NCBI RefSeq assembly: GCF_000020985.1
Contig: NC_011296.1
Coordinates: forward strand, 1,939,804 to 2,003,803
Direction of reading: 5' to 3'
Source of the DNA: Thermodesulfovibrio yellowstonii DSM 11347
GTDB lineage: Bacteria; Nitrospirota; Thermodesulfovibrionia; Thermodesulfovibrionales; Thermodesulfovibrionaceae
Length of the DNA: 64,000 nt
In this document: positions 9,018 through 16,764 of the stretch, in pieces
How the letters are laid out: each line of letters opens with the position of its first letter
How positions within the stretch are numbered: position 1 is the first letter of the stretch
The notes under the pieces: model-generated
Database searches by the model: none
What the model saw: the letters and a program-made list of their open reading frames with translations, nothing else
What the model was told of the DNA's origin: nothing
Translations under genes and position numbers: made by a program

Positions 9018-10459
9018 ACTATAAAACTGTAATAAACATTATTGGCATAATTCTTATTATTCTTTCAATTTTTATGATTATTCCCATACTGGTCTCAATT
9101 ATTAATCATTCTTCGGACATACCAGCATTAGGGTTATCGTGTTTTTTAACGTTCTTCTGTGGTACTGTTATGCTCGCTTTAACTAAACAATACAGACATG
9201 AAGAATTGATGTATAGAGAAGCTTTTATGACAGTAACGCTTACATGGATAGCTGTTGCCTTTTTTGGTTGTCTTCCTTATATTTTTACAGGCTCTGTGAG
9301 TTCCTTTACAGACGCCTTTTTTGAGGCAATGTCTGGCTTTACAACAACAGGCGCAAGCATTTTTGCTGATGTGGAAAGCCTGCCTGCAGGACTTCTTTTC
9401 TGGAGAAGCATGACCCAGTGGATAGGTGGAATGGGAATTATAGTTTTTGTCCTTGCTGTTTTGCCTCTTATGGGTATTGGAGGGATGCAACTTTTTAAGG
9501 CTGAAGTTCCTGAGATAAGTGTTGATAAACTGAGGCCAAGAATTATTGATACAGCTAAATCATTGTGGTTTATCTATATTGGAATTACAGCTATTATAAT
9601 CATTCTTTATTTTATTGCTGGAATGGATATTTATGATGCAGTTTGTCATGCTTTTACAACAATTTCAACTGGTGGATTTTCAACAAAAAATGCAAGCATT
9701 GCTCATTTCAAAAGTCCGATGCTTGAATATATATCAAGTTTTGGAATGTTTCTTGGAGGAATAAACTTTGCTTTGTATTTTTATCTTCTGAAAGGTCGTG
9801 TAAGAAGATTTCTTAAGAATGCGGAGTTCAGATTTTATTTTTGTATCATTTCTATTACTGTCGTTTTATTGACTGTTGACTTATTGTTTTATTATCATTC
9901 TTTTTCTGAAGCGTTTAGGTACGCACTTTTTCAGGTTATCTCAATAATGACAACTACAGGTTATGCTACAGCTGATTATTTAAAATGGAGTTCTTTTTCG
10001 CAGTTGGTTCTATTGATAATTATGTTTTTTGGAGGAATGATAGGTTCTACAGGAGGTGGAATTAAACAGGTTAGGGTTTATTTAATGATTAAGCAAATAT
10101 ACAGAGAATTTTATCAGCTTATTCATCCCCGTGCAGTGTTAGCTTTAAAGTTAGATGATAAATTTCTCACAAAAGAAATTCTTGGAAGTATATGGGGATT
10201 TGTTTTCCTTGCAATATTTGTCTGTGCTCTGGCAAGTATTGGCATGACTGCAACAGGACTGGATATGGTAACTTCAGTTTCCACTGTAGTCTCATCAATG
10301 AACAATGTAGGTCCTGCACTTGGCGAAGCAGGACCCGCTGGCAACTACTTTTCAATTCCTCCCTTAGGTAAATGGATACTCATTTTATGTATGCTTGCTG
10401 GCAGACTTGAGTATTATACAGTGCTAATACTTCTTACTCCTGCTTTCTGGAAAAGATAG
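9014..10459 (+). CDS. trkH: Trk potassium uptake channel subunit TrkH
   Basis: 481 residues, a polytopic inner-membrane protein of the SKT (Trk/Ktr/HKT) family. All four pore-loop filter segments can be seen: TTTGAS near residue 111, STGGFS near 217, TTTGYAT near 315 and NNVGPALG near 435. Each supplies the glycine that defines K+ selectivity. It is co-transcribed with trkA. Its last 26 bases overlap the 3' end of the convergent protease gene. Confidence 0.95.
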   Translation: MNYKTVINIIGIILIILSIFMIIPILVSIINHSSDIPALGLSCFLTFFCGTVMLALTKQYRHEELMYREAFMTVTLTWIAVAFFGCLPYIFTGSVSSFTDAFFEAMSGFTTTGASIFADVESLPAGLLFWRSMTQWIGGMGIIVFVLAVLPLMGIGGMQLFKAEVPEISVDKLRPRIIDTAKSLWFIYIGITAIIIILYFIAGMDIYDAVCHAFTTISTGGFSTKNASIAHFKSPMLEYISSFGMFLGGINFALYFYLLKGRVRRFLKNAEFRFYFCIISITVVLLTVDLLFYYHSFSEAFRYALFQVISIMTTTGYATADYLKWSSFSQLVLLIIMFFGGMIGSTGGGIKQVRVYLMIKQIYREFYQLIHPRAVLALKLDDKFLTKEILGSIWGFVFLAIFVCALASIGMTATGLDMVTSVSTVVSSMNNVGPALGEAGPAGNYFSIPPLGKWILILCMLAGRLEYYTVLILLTPAFWKR

Positions 10460-11276
10460 CCTTAACCTTACTTTTTCTAACAGGGATATATTCAACTGAC
10501 TGCCTCACAGGCTGTGGATAGAGATTCATAAGTAGCATTATTTCTTTGGGCATCTCAGTTGAAACAGGCAGTCCCAGTTCTTTTGCTTCCTCCGCACTTA
10601 TTGGGTAATCATGAGTCCATTTTCCTGAGACAAGCTTTTCAGCGATTTCCTCAGCTTTTTCAGAGGATTGGTTGTGCGATAGAATTTCTATTATTGTTTG
10701 TTTCATTTGTCTTATGGCTTTTTCAGCCTGATCTGCTAAGATTAAAGTATTATCATCAATATCACTTAAAGGTTTTTTCTGAAGCACGCTCAACACTGAA
10801 ACAGCTGGTTGTTGCCCTATCTGTGGATCAAGTGGTCCCAATACAGCATGTTCACACATTACAATTTCATCTGCTGAAAGGGCTATCAGTGTCCCTCCTG
10901 ACATTGCATAATGGGGAACAAACACTGTAACTTTAGCTTTCTGCCTTGAAAGGGCTCTTGCAATCTGTGTTGCTGCAATGGCAAGTCCTCCAGGGGTATG
11001 AACAACAAGATCAATTGGAGTATCATCATCAGTTAAATGGATTGCCCTTAGTACTTCTTCTGAGTCATGAATATCAATGTATCTCATAATTGGAAAACCA
11101 AGAAAGCTCATTGTTTCCTGCCTATGAACAAGAAGTATCACTCGGCTTCCGCGTTGTTTTTCAATTTCTCCAATAAGTTTCATCCTTGCATTCTCAAGCA
11201 GTCTCTGTCTGATTATAGGTTGTATAGCAATAATCATAAGAAAAATCCAGAAAAATATCATCGGATCAAAATGCAT
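10434..11276 (-). CDS. Membrane-anchored ClpP-fold protease (SDH_sah-type serine proteinase)
   Basis: 280 residues. One N-terminal membrane helix (FFWIFLMIIAIQPII) is followed by a ClpP/crotonase-fold domain like the SDH serine-proteinase family (PF01972). VVHTPGGLAIAAT and HYAMSGGTLIALSADEIVM provide the oxyanion and serine-nucleophile region (AMSGGT), and HAVLGPLDPQIG follows. These proteins resemble the SppA/NfeD clan and probably cut membrane proteins or peptides; the substrate is unknown. The gene follows the glycosyltransferase-methyltransferase gene on the same strand with a 21-bp gap and ends convergently inside trkH. Confidence 0.82.
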   Translation of the reverse strand: MHFDPMIFFWIFLMIIAIQPIIRQRLLENARMKLIGEIEKQRGSRVILLVHRQETMSFLGFPIMRYIDIHDSEEVLRAIHLTDDDTPIDLVVHTPGGLAIAATQIARALSRQKAKVTVFVPHYAMSGGTLIALSADEIVMCEHAVLGPLDPQIGQQPAVSVLSVLQKKPLSDIDDNTLILADQAEKAIRQMKQTIIEILSHNQSSEKAEEIAEKLVSGKWTHDYPISAEEAKELGLPVSTEMPKEIMLLMNLYPQPVRQSVEYIPVRKSKVKAIFSRKQE

Positions 11277-11297
11277 CTTAGCCTCCTACTATTTTTA

Positions 11298-13442
11298 TTA
11301 AGCTTTATCACCTCTTCCCCAAATTATCTCTATTGCAGAGTATTTAATAGCTTTTTTAATAATTTCTTCAAAATTAATTAAACTTCTTCCCTTTACAGCA
11401 ATGGCATACTGGAAATTACCAAGGAGACGGGAATTAAGATAAAGAGGCTTCAAGGTTTCAGCAACTATTCCCCTTGTTGTATTTGCATCAATGTTTATAA
11501 TTTTTTCATCAGGCAACTTTAACTGAAAACTCAGTGGCACAACTCCCTCAAAAACAGTTCCTGGCAACAGAGGTTCTGTGAAAATGTGAACTTCACTGAA
11601 GCCAACCTTCTTGAGGGCATAATGAAGTGTCCAAGGCTTCCAGCGGGTTACATGATGGGGTGGGTAGTCATTATACCACCATTTGTATTTTCTGTAACCC
11701 TTTGCTGTATTTTCAAACTTATAAAATGGTGGGCAACTTAAAATTAAAATGCCTCTGTCTGCAAGCAATGAATATATATCCTCTAAAAACTCTGATGGCG
11801 CATGGACATGTTCAAGAACTTCAAAAGCTGTTATTACATCATAAGACAATTTGTATTCTTCAGGAAGTTCATCAAAAGACATAGCCTTGACAACATTTAG
11901 TTTGAATTTATCTGTTGCTATATTCACAGCTTTCTCAGAGGCTTCCATTCCATAAACTTCAAATCCAATTTTTTTTGCAATCAGCATAAAAAAGCCTGTA
12001 GAACAGCCTATATCAAGAAGTTTGCCCTTTGAAACTTGAGAAAGAATAGGAAGCAAAACATTAAATCTGGGAACCCTACTCCATTTTTCTACTTCAATTT
12101 TCTCATCTTCAATATTTTGATAGGATTCATAAGCTAAACCAGAGCCAAAATTAAGGAGATCGCCATACTTTTTTTCATAGGTTTTCTCATAGTCCATAAC
12201 TTTCATAGGATGTGTAAACTGCAACCCACAGGATGGACATTCAAAGACTCTTGAACTATTTATTAGCTCAAATAGAGGAATCTCTCCTTCAAAATCACAA
12301 ACTATGCACTTATTTGGTTTTTCATAATCTTTTTCAGTCAGTAACTTAGCATCATTAAGAGCAAAATAAATTATCTTAGGTGGAATGCTTTCTATACAAG
12401 GGCTATAAAACTGTCTTTTTACCTGTGCTTCAATGCATGGCTCTGTTGTTGCATGTTTCATACAGGGTGCAACACAGGTCTGCCCAATATAGTTTGGCGA
12501 TACAGGTATTACAGTTGGATAGTTTGATGTTCTTAATTCTGCATCAACCGGACCTGTAATCAAAACTGTTGGCTTTTCAAGCCCTGCAGCTATATGCAAA
12601 GTTGCTGTATCTGCTGTGATTACAGCATCGGAAAGAGCTACAGAGGCAATCAGATATCTTATATCTTTCATGAAAACTGAAAGATTTGCAGCTCTTATTC
12701 CATAAGCATCAAGGGCTGTCTCAACAGTTATATCTTCTTCGGGCATTGAACATATGACAGGGACATATTCATTCCATATGAGGTCTTCAATTTCTTTAAG
12801 CAGTCTCGGTGGAAGAGTTCTATGAACAGAAGAGGCAAGATAATGGAAAAGAAGCACCTTTTTACCGCCTGAAGCTTCCCTGATTTTATCAAATGCTTCT
12901 TTCATTTCAGCTAAAACAGCTTGATTAATTAATACATCCGGGGTTTCCTTATCAGTCTTATATATATAAAGTTTCCAAAGATAGTAATCAACCAAAGATA
13001 GATTATCAAACTGAGGAGCATTAACCATTTCAATAACCTTAACAATATAGTCAGCCTTTGCAACTTCTTTAAATAGTATAGGCATTGGAAAAAGATTATC
13101 AATATAGGGCAATCCCTCCAAAACTGGCTTTGCCTTTCCTGAGATGGTTACATTAAGCGTCATTTCTGGATATCTTTTTTTTACCTCCCTTAGGGCAGGC
13201 GTCATACAGAGAGCATCACCTATTGCAGCCTGGGCTATGACAAGAAGGGTTTTCCCATTTAGATTTTCACCTCTATAAAAAGGAGGTAGCACACTGTGAG
13301 CTTGTTCAAAGGCTGATTTTATTGGTTCTGGAAGAAGATTGAAAACATCATCGGCAAAGAGAAACTTGTCTCCAGGCTTAATTTTAAAATCATAACCATT
13401 AAAGTTTAGCTCAATTTTGCCTTTTGCTTTCCATACTTTCAT
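11298..13442 (-). CDS. Fusion of GT9 heptosyltransferase-like glycosyltransferase and SAM methyltransferase
   Basis: 714 residues with two catalytic parts. Residues about 60-350 look like glycosyltransferase family 9 (ADP-heptose:LPS heptosyltransferase type): VIAQAAIGDALCMTPALRE and ADTATLHIAAGLEKPTVLITGP. A four-cysteine zinc-ribbon-like segment follows (CIVC ... CPSC, about 380-405). The C-terminal third is a class I methyltransferase with the SAM motif LLDIGCSTGFFML and an FEVLEHVH motif. The pairing suggests a glycan that is both extended and methylated, on LPS or on a surface protein such as flagellin. The start overlaps the HEPN gene stop by 4 bp. The substrate is inferred only from family and context. 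Confidence 0.8.
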   Translation of the reverse strand: MKVWKAKGKIELNFNGYDFKIKPGDKFLFADDVFNLLPEPIKSAFEQAHSVLPPFYRGENLNGKTLLVIAQAAIGDALCMTPALREVKKRYPEMTLNVTISGKAKPVLEGLPYIDNLFPMPILFKEVAKADYIVKVIEMVNAPQFDNLSLVDYYLWKLYIYKTDKETPDVLINQAVLAEMKEAFDKIREASGGKKVLLFHYLASSVHRTLPPRLLKEIEDLIWNEYVPVICSMPEEDITVETALDAYGIRAANLSVFMKDIRYLIASVALSDAVITADTATLHIAAGLEKPTVLITGPVDAELRTSNYPTVIPVSPNYIGQTCVAPCMKHATTEPCIEAQVKRQFYSPCIESIPPKIIYFALNDAKLLTEKDYEKPNKCIVCDFEGEIPLFELINSSRVFECPSCGLQFTHPMKVMDYEKTYEKKYGDLLNFGSGLAYESYQNIEDEKIEVEKWSRVPRFNVLLPILSQVSKGKLLDIGCSTGFFMLIAKKIGFEVYGMEASEKAVNIATDKFKLNVVKAMSFDELPEEYKLSYDVITAFEVLEHVHAPSEFLEDIYSLLADRGILILSCPPFYKFENTAKGYRKYKWWYNDYPPHHVTRWKPWTLHYALKKVGFSEVHIFTEPLLPGTVFEGVVPLSFQLKLPDEKIINIDANTTRGIVAETLKPLYLNSRLLGNFQYAIAVKGRSLINFEEIIKKAIKYSAIEIIWGRGDKA

Positions 13443-13828
13443 AAATCACCATAAATTGAATTCTCCACAAAGGTTTTGAATTTCTCAACTTTTTCAAAGT
13501 AATTCTCAATATCTATAGATTCTTCCATGATTAGTCCATATCGGAATTCTACGGCAAAAGGGGTTAAATCTATAAGATCGTCAATAAAATCAGGAACTTT
13601 TATATTGTTTTCCTCGCAAAGCTCTATTAATTTTTCAATATCATGTATTTTGGGAAAATTGACATTTTTTTTAGCCAAGAGAGCTTTTAAAAACTTCTCT
13701 GTTGCCTGTTGAAGATGAAAAAATAAAAGTTGCCTGCTGATTTCTTGATCAGATAAGTTCTTCTCCACCAATTTGAGATCATCACAGGCAATCTTGAAAA
13801 AATTCTCAAATTCACTGATTTTTTTCAT
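13439..13828 (-). CDS. HEPN-domain protein (partner of MNT nucleotidyltransferase)
   Basis: 129 residues, all-helical. The segment FHLQQATEKFLKALL (about 36-50), followed by KIHDIEKLIELCEENN, is the hallmark of the PF05168 HEPN family. HEPN/MNT pairs often act as RNase-toxin/antitoxin modules in which the MNT AMPylates the HEPN. The classical RX4-6H nuclease motif is not seen near the C-terminal FRYG segment where it usually lies, so RNase activity is doubtful. The start overlaps the MNT gene by 17 bp. Confidence 0.8.
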   Translation of the reverse strand: MKKISEFENFFKIACDDLKLVEKNLSDQEISRQLLFFHLQQATEKFLKALLAKKNVNFPKIHDIEKLIELCEENNIKVPDFIDDLIDLTPFAVEFRYGLIMEESIDIENYFEKVEKFKTFVENSIYGDL

Positions 13829-14153
13829 ATACTAATTTACCCCTTTGATTTGCCTCAGCTATAACACTGTTTTTCCAGCTTTTAGAATAAAAATCAAACT
13901 CCTCCAGAGATAGAACAATTATATCAAAAGGATATTTTAATCCCTTAAGACTTTTTCTAATCTTTCTATATTCATCAATTTTTGACCCTCTAACTGAAGT
14001 TACCACGATTATATCAATATCACTATCTAAACGAGGAGTTCCGTAGGCATATGAACCAAAAAAAATAATCTTGTCTGGTGAGGTTACAGAGATGATTCTT
14101 TTAATAATCTCTTGAATTGGAAGACTTTCTATTGTCTGATTTTCATTTTTCAT
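13812..14153 (-). CDS. MNT-type nucleotidyltransferase domain protein
   Basis: 113 residues. The minimal nucleotidyltransferase motif is clear: GSYAYGTPRLDSDIDIIVV, with G33-S34 and the metal-binding D45-x-D47. MNT proteins transfer nucleotides, and in HEPN/MNT modules they AMPylate or otherwise neutralise the HEPN partner encoded next to them. The gene lies just downstream of fliW on the same strand with an 18-bp gap, and overlaps the HEPN gene. Toxin-antitoxin function is inferred from the pair architecture. Confidence 0.85.
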   Translation of the reverse strand: MKNENQTIESLPIQEIIKRIISVTSPDKIIFFGSYAYGTPRLDSDIDIIVVTSVRGSKIDEYRKIRKSLKGLKYPFDIIVLSLEEFDFYSKSWKNSVIAEANQRGKLVYEKNQ

Positions 14154-14171
14154 ACTCTATTATATCAAACC

Positions 14172-14582
14172 TTACTTCTTAATTGGCTCTTTGAAACTGT
14201 AACGGTCATCTTCAAGAAGAATCTGTACACCAATTTTTTTATTTTTGTTTATCACAAAGGGTGATTTAAGATTTGCAGCAACCCCATCATTGTATTTAAG
14301 TAGAGATACGTATATTTCAAGCTCCTCTTCGCTTTTTGCATCAAGAACAGAGACAATTTCATCACTAAGTTCAAAGCCATAATCAGGAAAATATTTAAAG
14401 GGCTGTATAATAAGCATAGCAACATCTGTATCATCAATGGCTATTAGCCATTTCACAGGCTCAATAAGGTCTTTTATAATAAATCTATCAAAGGGCACGC
14501 CAGGTATGCCAAGGGGAAAGTAGATTATCTCATTTTCGTCAATGTTAAGTTCGCCAAAACGCTCTGATTTAAGAATTATCAT
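14172..14582 (-). CDS. fliW: Flagellar assembly factor FliW
   Basis: 136 residues. FliW binds flagellin and, when freed, antagonises CsrA, coupling flagellin synthesis to export. Family features include the N-terminal RFGELNIDENEIIYFPLGIPG and the central WLIAIDDTDVAMLIIQPF. It overlaps csrA by 14 bp, the conserved csrA-fliW arrangement that forms the FliW-CsrA-flagellin switch. The flagellin gene itself is not in this window. Confidence 0.93.
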   Translation of the reverse strand: MIILKSERFGELNIDENEIIYFPLGIPGVPFDRFIIKDLIEPVKWLIAIDDTDVAMLIIQPFKYFPDYGFELSDEIVSVLDAKSEEELEIYVSLLKYNDGVAANLKSPFVINKNKKIGVQILLEDDRYSFKEPIKK

Positions 14583-14853
14583 CTTTTTGCTCCTTGTTTT
14601 GAGATGCTCCGACCTTATTCATTGAATTTTCAGCCTTAAGAAGCAATTCATCAAGTTTCAATTCCTTTGCTGTATTTAATGCCTCAATATTACTCTCTTT
14701 AAGCTTCTCATAAAGTTCCTCTCTGAAGATAGCCATACCCTTTGGTGCTTCTATACCAATTTTTACTTGTGAGCCATCAACATTGACTATTTTGATAACT
14801 ATGTTGTCTCCTATTCTGATTGACTGACCAATCTTCCTTGTTAGAACTAACAA
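14569..14853 (-). CDS. csrA: Translational regulator CsrA (TTG start)
   Basis: 94 residues, with the standard CsrA core MLVLTRKIGQSIRIGDNIVI ... KIGIEAPKGMAIFREELYEKL in the first 60 and a charged C-terminal tail longer than in enterobacteria. CsrA binds GGA motifs in mRNA leaders, including flagellin mRNA. The start codon is TTG at 14853. The only nearby ATG (14862) runs into a stop after one codon, and AAGGGG lies nine bases upstream of the TTG. The start codon sits in a perfect 16-bp palindrome, described separately. Confidence 0.93.
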   Translation of the reverse strand: MLVLTRKIGQSIRIGDNIVIKIVNVDGSQVKIGIEAPKGMAIFREELYEKLKESNIEALNTAKELKLDELLLKAENSMNKVGASQNKEQKDDNS

Positions 14854-14928
14854 TTAATGCATCCCCTTTCGGATTTCTCCATATAATTTATATGACTGCG
14901 CAAAAAATTGCAACTGTTAGACTAACAG
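14838..14928 (-). promoter_or_regulatory. csrA leader with two palindromes sharing the same arms
   Basis: TTGTTAG-AA-CTAACAA (14838-14853, plus strand) is a perfect 16-bp palindrome that includes the csrA start codon. About 70 bp upstream, CTGTTAG-A-CTAACAG (14914-14928) is a near-identical inverted repeat. In RNA each could form its own hairpin, or an arm of one could pair with an arm of the other. A further AT-rich palindrome lies at 14880-14894. No clear sigma-70 promoter could be fixed here. The inverted repeats are directly visible; regulation is inferred. Confidence 0.45.
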
Positions 14929-14990
14929 GTAATTAGGATAGCAGAGAGAAAAGTGTTATTCTGTCCCTCTTTCTGTCTTCCGATCACCTG

Positions 14991-15279
14991 TCCTCTATCA
15001 TTCTGAGGAGCGTTAGCGATGAAGAATCTCCTCCCTTTCTAAAAGGAAGAGACCCCTCGGCTTCGTCTCAGGGTGACAAAGCGGAGATTCCTCGCATCCA
15101 TTGAGGGTACTCGGGATGGCAAAAGAAAAAGATGACCCTTTCGGGGCAGATTCTTCGGGGTCATTGAAACCCCCTCTGAATGACAATAAAAAGAGAGACC
15201 CCTCGCTAAAGCTCGGGGTGACAAAGAAAATGTCATTCCGAACGGAGCAAAGCGGAGTGAGGAATCTCCTCATCTTTGA
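14991..15279. repeat. Cluster of dispersed palindromic repeat elements (gap between csrA and flgL)
   Basis: This 442-bp gap has no convincing gene. From about 15000 it holds several copies, in both orientations, of a dispersed element with cores such as TCATTCTGAGGAGCG, GAAGAATCTCC, GAGACCCCTCGGCTTCG, AGGGTGACAAAG and GGAATCTCCTC. The GC content is clearly higher than in the surrounding genes. Related copies occur at 42454-42551 and inside the 5' end of flgI (about 20999-21030). The short frames across it in both directions are translations of the repeat, not genes. The bases from 14854 to 14990 hold the csrA leader palindromes. Confidence 0.8.
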
Positions 15280-15295
15280 TTAATAAATAAAATTG

Positions 15296-16723
15296 CTATC
15301 TGAGGAAATCAAAAAGATTGTTTCTAAAAAAGTCTGTAAGAGTAACTCTCATCGCTTGAAGTACTGTCATTCTCTGATTGAGTTCTGAAATAACCTGAAG
15401 AGCATCGGCATCTTGGTCATTGGAAAGATTTTGATTTGTATTTGTTTTGACTTCCAGATTATAATCAGTAATACTTTCTATTTTATTGAGCCTTGCTCCA
15501 ATAATTGATTGCTGTTTATATAGTTTATCTGCAATCTTATCAAAGTAGTCTACTGCTTTCTGAATCCTTCCCTGATCATTATTTTCAAGGGCAACTTTAA
15601 GAAAATAAAGAGCTCTGAGGTAGTAGTTTTCATTAAGATAGTTATTGTTGAAACTGTAATAGTTAGGGTCTGTGGGATCTGTAATGTAGTTGTATCCGTT
15701 AATGTTTCCCTCAAGGCTCATATTTGATGAGCCAGAATCAGGATTATAGGATAAAAGATTAAGCCCTGTATTAGCAGCGTCTGTGGTGCTCACCTGAATT
15801 CTTATTTTATCAGACTTTCCGTTAGGCACACTATTTATAACAAGCCTGTAATCAGGAGAACCAGAGGTTCCTACATTCACAACCCATGCCTTTACATAAT
15901 CACCTGCTTGAGAGTTTATAGCGTCTCTTACATCATTAAGAGACGCCCCTGAAGAAATTGTAACTGATACTGATTCATTATCACCAAGTTGAATCGTAAG
16001 AGTTCCTCCATTAGTTGTGAATCCTGCTGTTGGATCAGTTATTGCTCCTCCTGAAGGCTGAGGCATAAGCAAAGCAGAAAGAGGGTCAGCATCATGTAAT
16101 TGTGTTCCTGAGGTTGTAACTGTCTGATTATAGGGGGTAAAAACCTTTATATTTCCATAAGGATCAGTTGGATCAACTTGATAAGTAAAAAACTCTGTTG
16201 CTGGCAAATTCACTGCCACGTCAAGGAAAAAGCTTATATCAAGATACTGAAGATTTGTATCAGATTGATAAAGACCTGTTGTTGAATTAACAGGGGGAGT
16301 ATCAGCTTTATAACCTCCAAATATATACCTGCCTGATACTTTTGTATTTATTGTTTCAATACTGCGTTGAATTAGAGTATCTACTTCCTGTGCCAGGGCA
16401 AGTCTATCTGTAGCAGAAAGTGTATCAGTTGAGCCATTAACTGCATACTGTTTTGCCTTTATTGCCATGTTTTTCAGATCATTTATTGCTGTCTCAAGCG
16501 AAGAATTATAAATTTTAGCAGTATCAATTACTCTTGAATATTCGTCAAGAGCAGAAAGTTCTGTTTTGTATTTAACAATTCTTGAAATAGCAACAGGGTC
16601 ATCACTGGGAGAAAGAACTCTTTTGCCTGTAGTAAGCTGTTTTTGAGCTTTATACATTGCTTCTATCTGCGTATTCATATCATTTATAAATGTCTTATAA
16701 AAGAAACCTGTTGTAACCTTCAT
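15296..16723 (-). CDS. flgL: Flagellar hook-associated protein 3 (hook-filament junction) FlgL
   Basis: 475 residues. FlgL forms, with FlgK, the junction between hook and filament. The N-terminal helix resembles flagellin (MKVTTGFFYKTFINDMNTQ, then QLTTGKRVLSPSDDPVAISRI), and the C-terminal coiled-coil region (QNLSNDQDADALQVISELNQRMTVLQAM) pairs with it. A roughly 200-residue central insert rich in Thr, Ser and Gly is the surface domain and makes it longer than the about 317-residue enterobacterial protein. It is the last gene of the flgM-flgN-flgK-flgL unit, 41 bp after flgK. Confidence 0.93.
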   Translation of the reverse strand: MKVTTGFFYKTFINDMNTQIEAMYKAQKQLTTGKRVLSPSDDPVAISRIVKYKTELSALDEYSRVIDTAKIYNSSLETAINDLKNMAIKAKQYAVNGSTDTLSATDRLALAQEVDTLIQRSIETINTKVSGRYIFGGYKADTPPVNSTTGLYQSDTNLQYLDISFFLDVAVNLPATEFFTYQVDPTDPYGNIKVFTPYNQTVTTSGTQLHDADPLSALLMPQPSGGAITDPTAGFTTNGGTLTIQLGDNESVSVTISSGASLNDVRDAINSQAGDYVKAWVVNVGTSGSPDYRLVINSVPNGKSDKIRIQVSTTDAANTGLNLLSYNPDSGSSNMSLEGNINGYNYITDPTDPNYYSFNNNYLNENYYLRALYFLKVALENNDQGRIQKAVDYFDKIADKLYKQQSIIGARLNKIESITDYNLEVKTNTNQNLSNDQDADALQVISELNQRMTVLQAMRVTLTDFFRNNLFDFLR

Positions 16724-16742
16724 CTTTTACCCCCTTTCACTT

Positions 16743-16764
16743 AGAGAGGACTAAAACCCTCTCT
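16743..16764 (-). promoter_or_regulatory. Hairpin between flgK and flgL
   Basis: A 7-bp stem (AGAGAGG pairing with CCTCTCT) and an 8-nt loop sit in the 41-bp flgK-flgL gap, just before the flgL ribosome-binding site AAGGGGG. No U-tract follows, so it is not a classical terminator. It could be an mRNA-processing or stability element that sets the FlgK:FlgL ratio. Confidence 0.35.

Noticed and set aside
9179..9490. Cys-rich antisense frame within trkH
   Set aside because: It lies fully inside a well-conserved gene on the other strand and shows no independent start signals.
15013..15283. Short open frames on both strands between csrA and flgL
   Set aside because: They are translations of the dispersed repeat cluster, lack good ribosome-binding sites, and have no protein-like character.
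16743..16764. flgK-flgL hairpin as a transcription terminator
   Set aside because: No T-tract follows, and flgL has no promoter of its own; it was kept only as a possible processing element.
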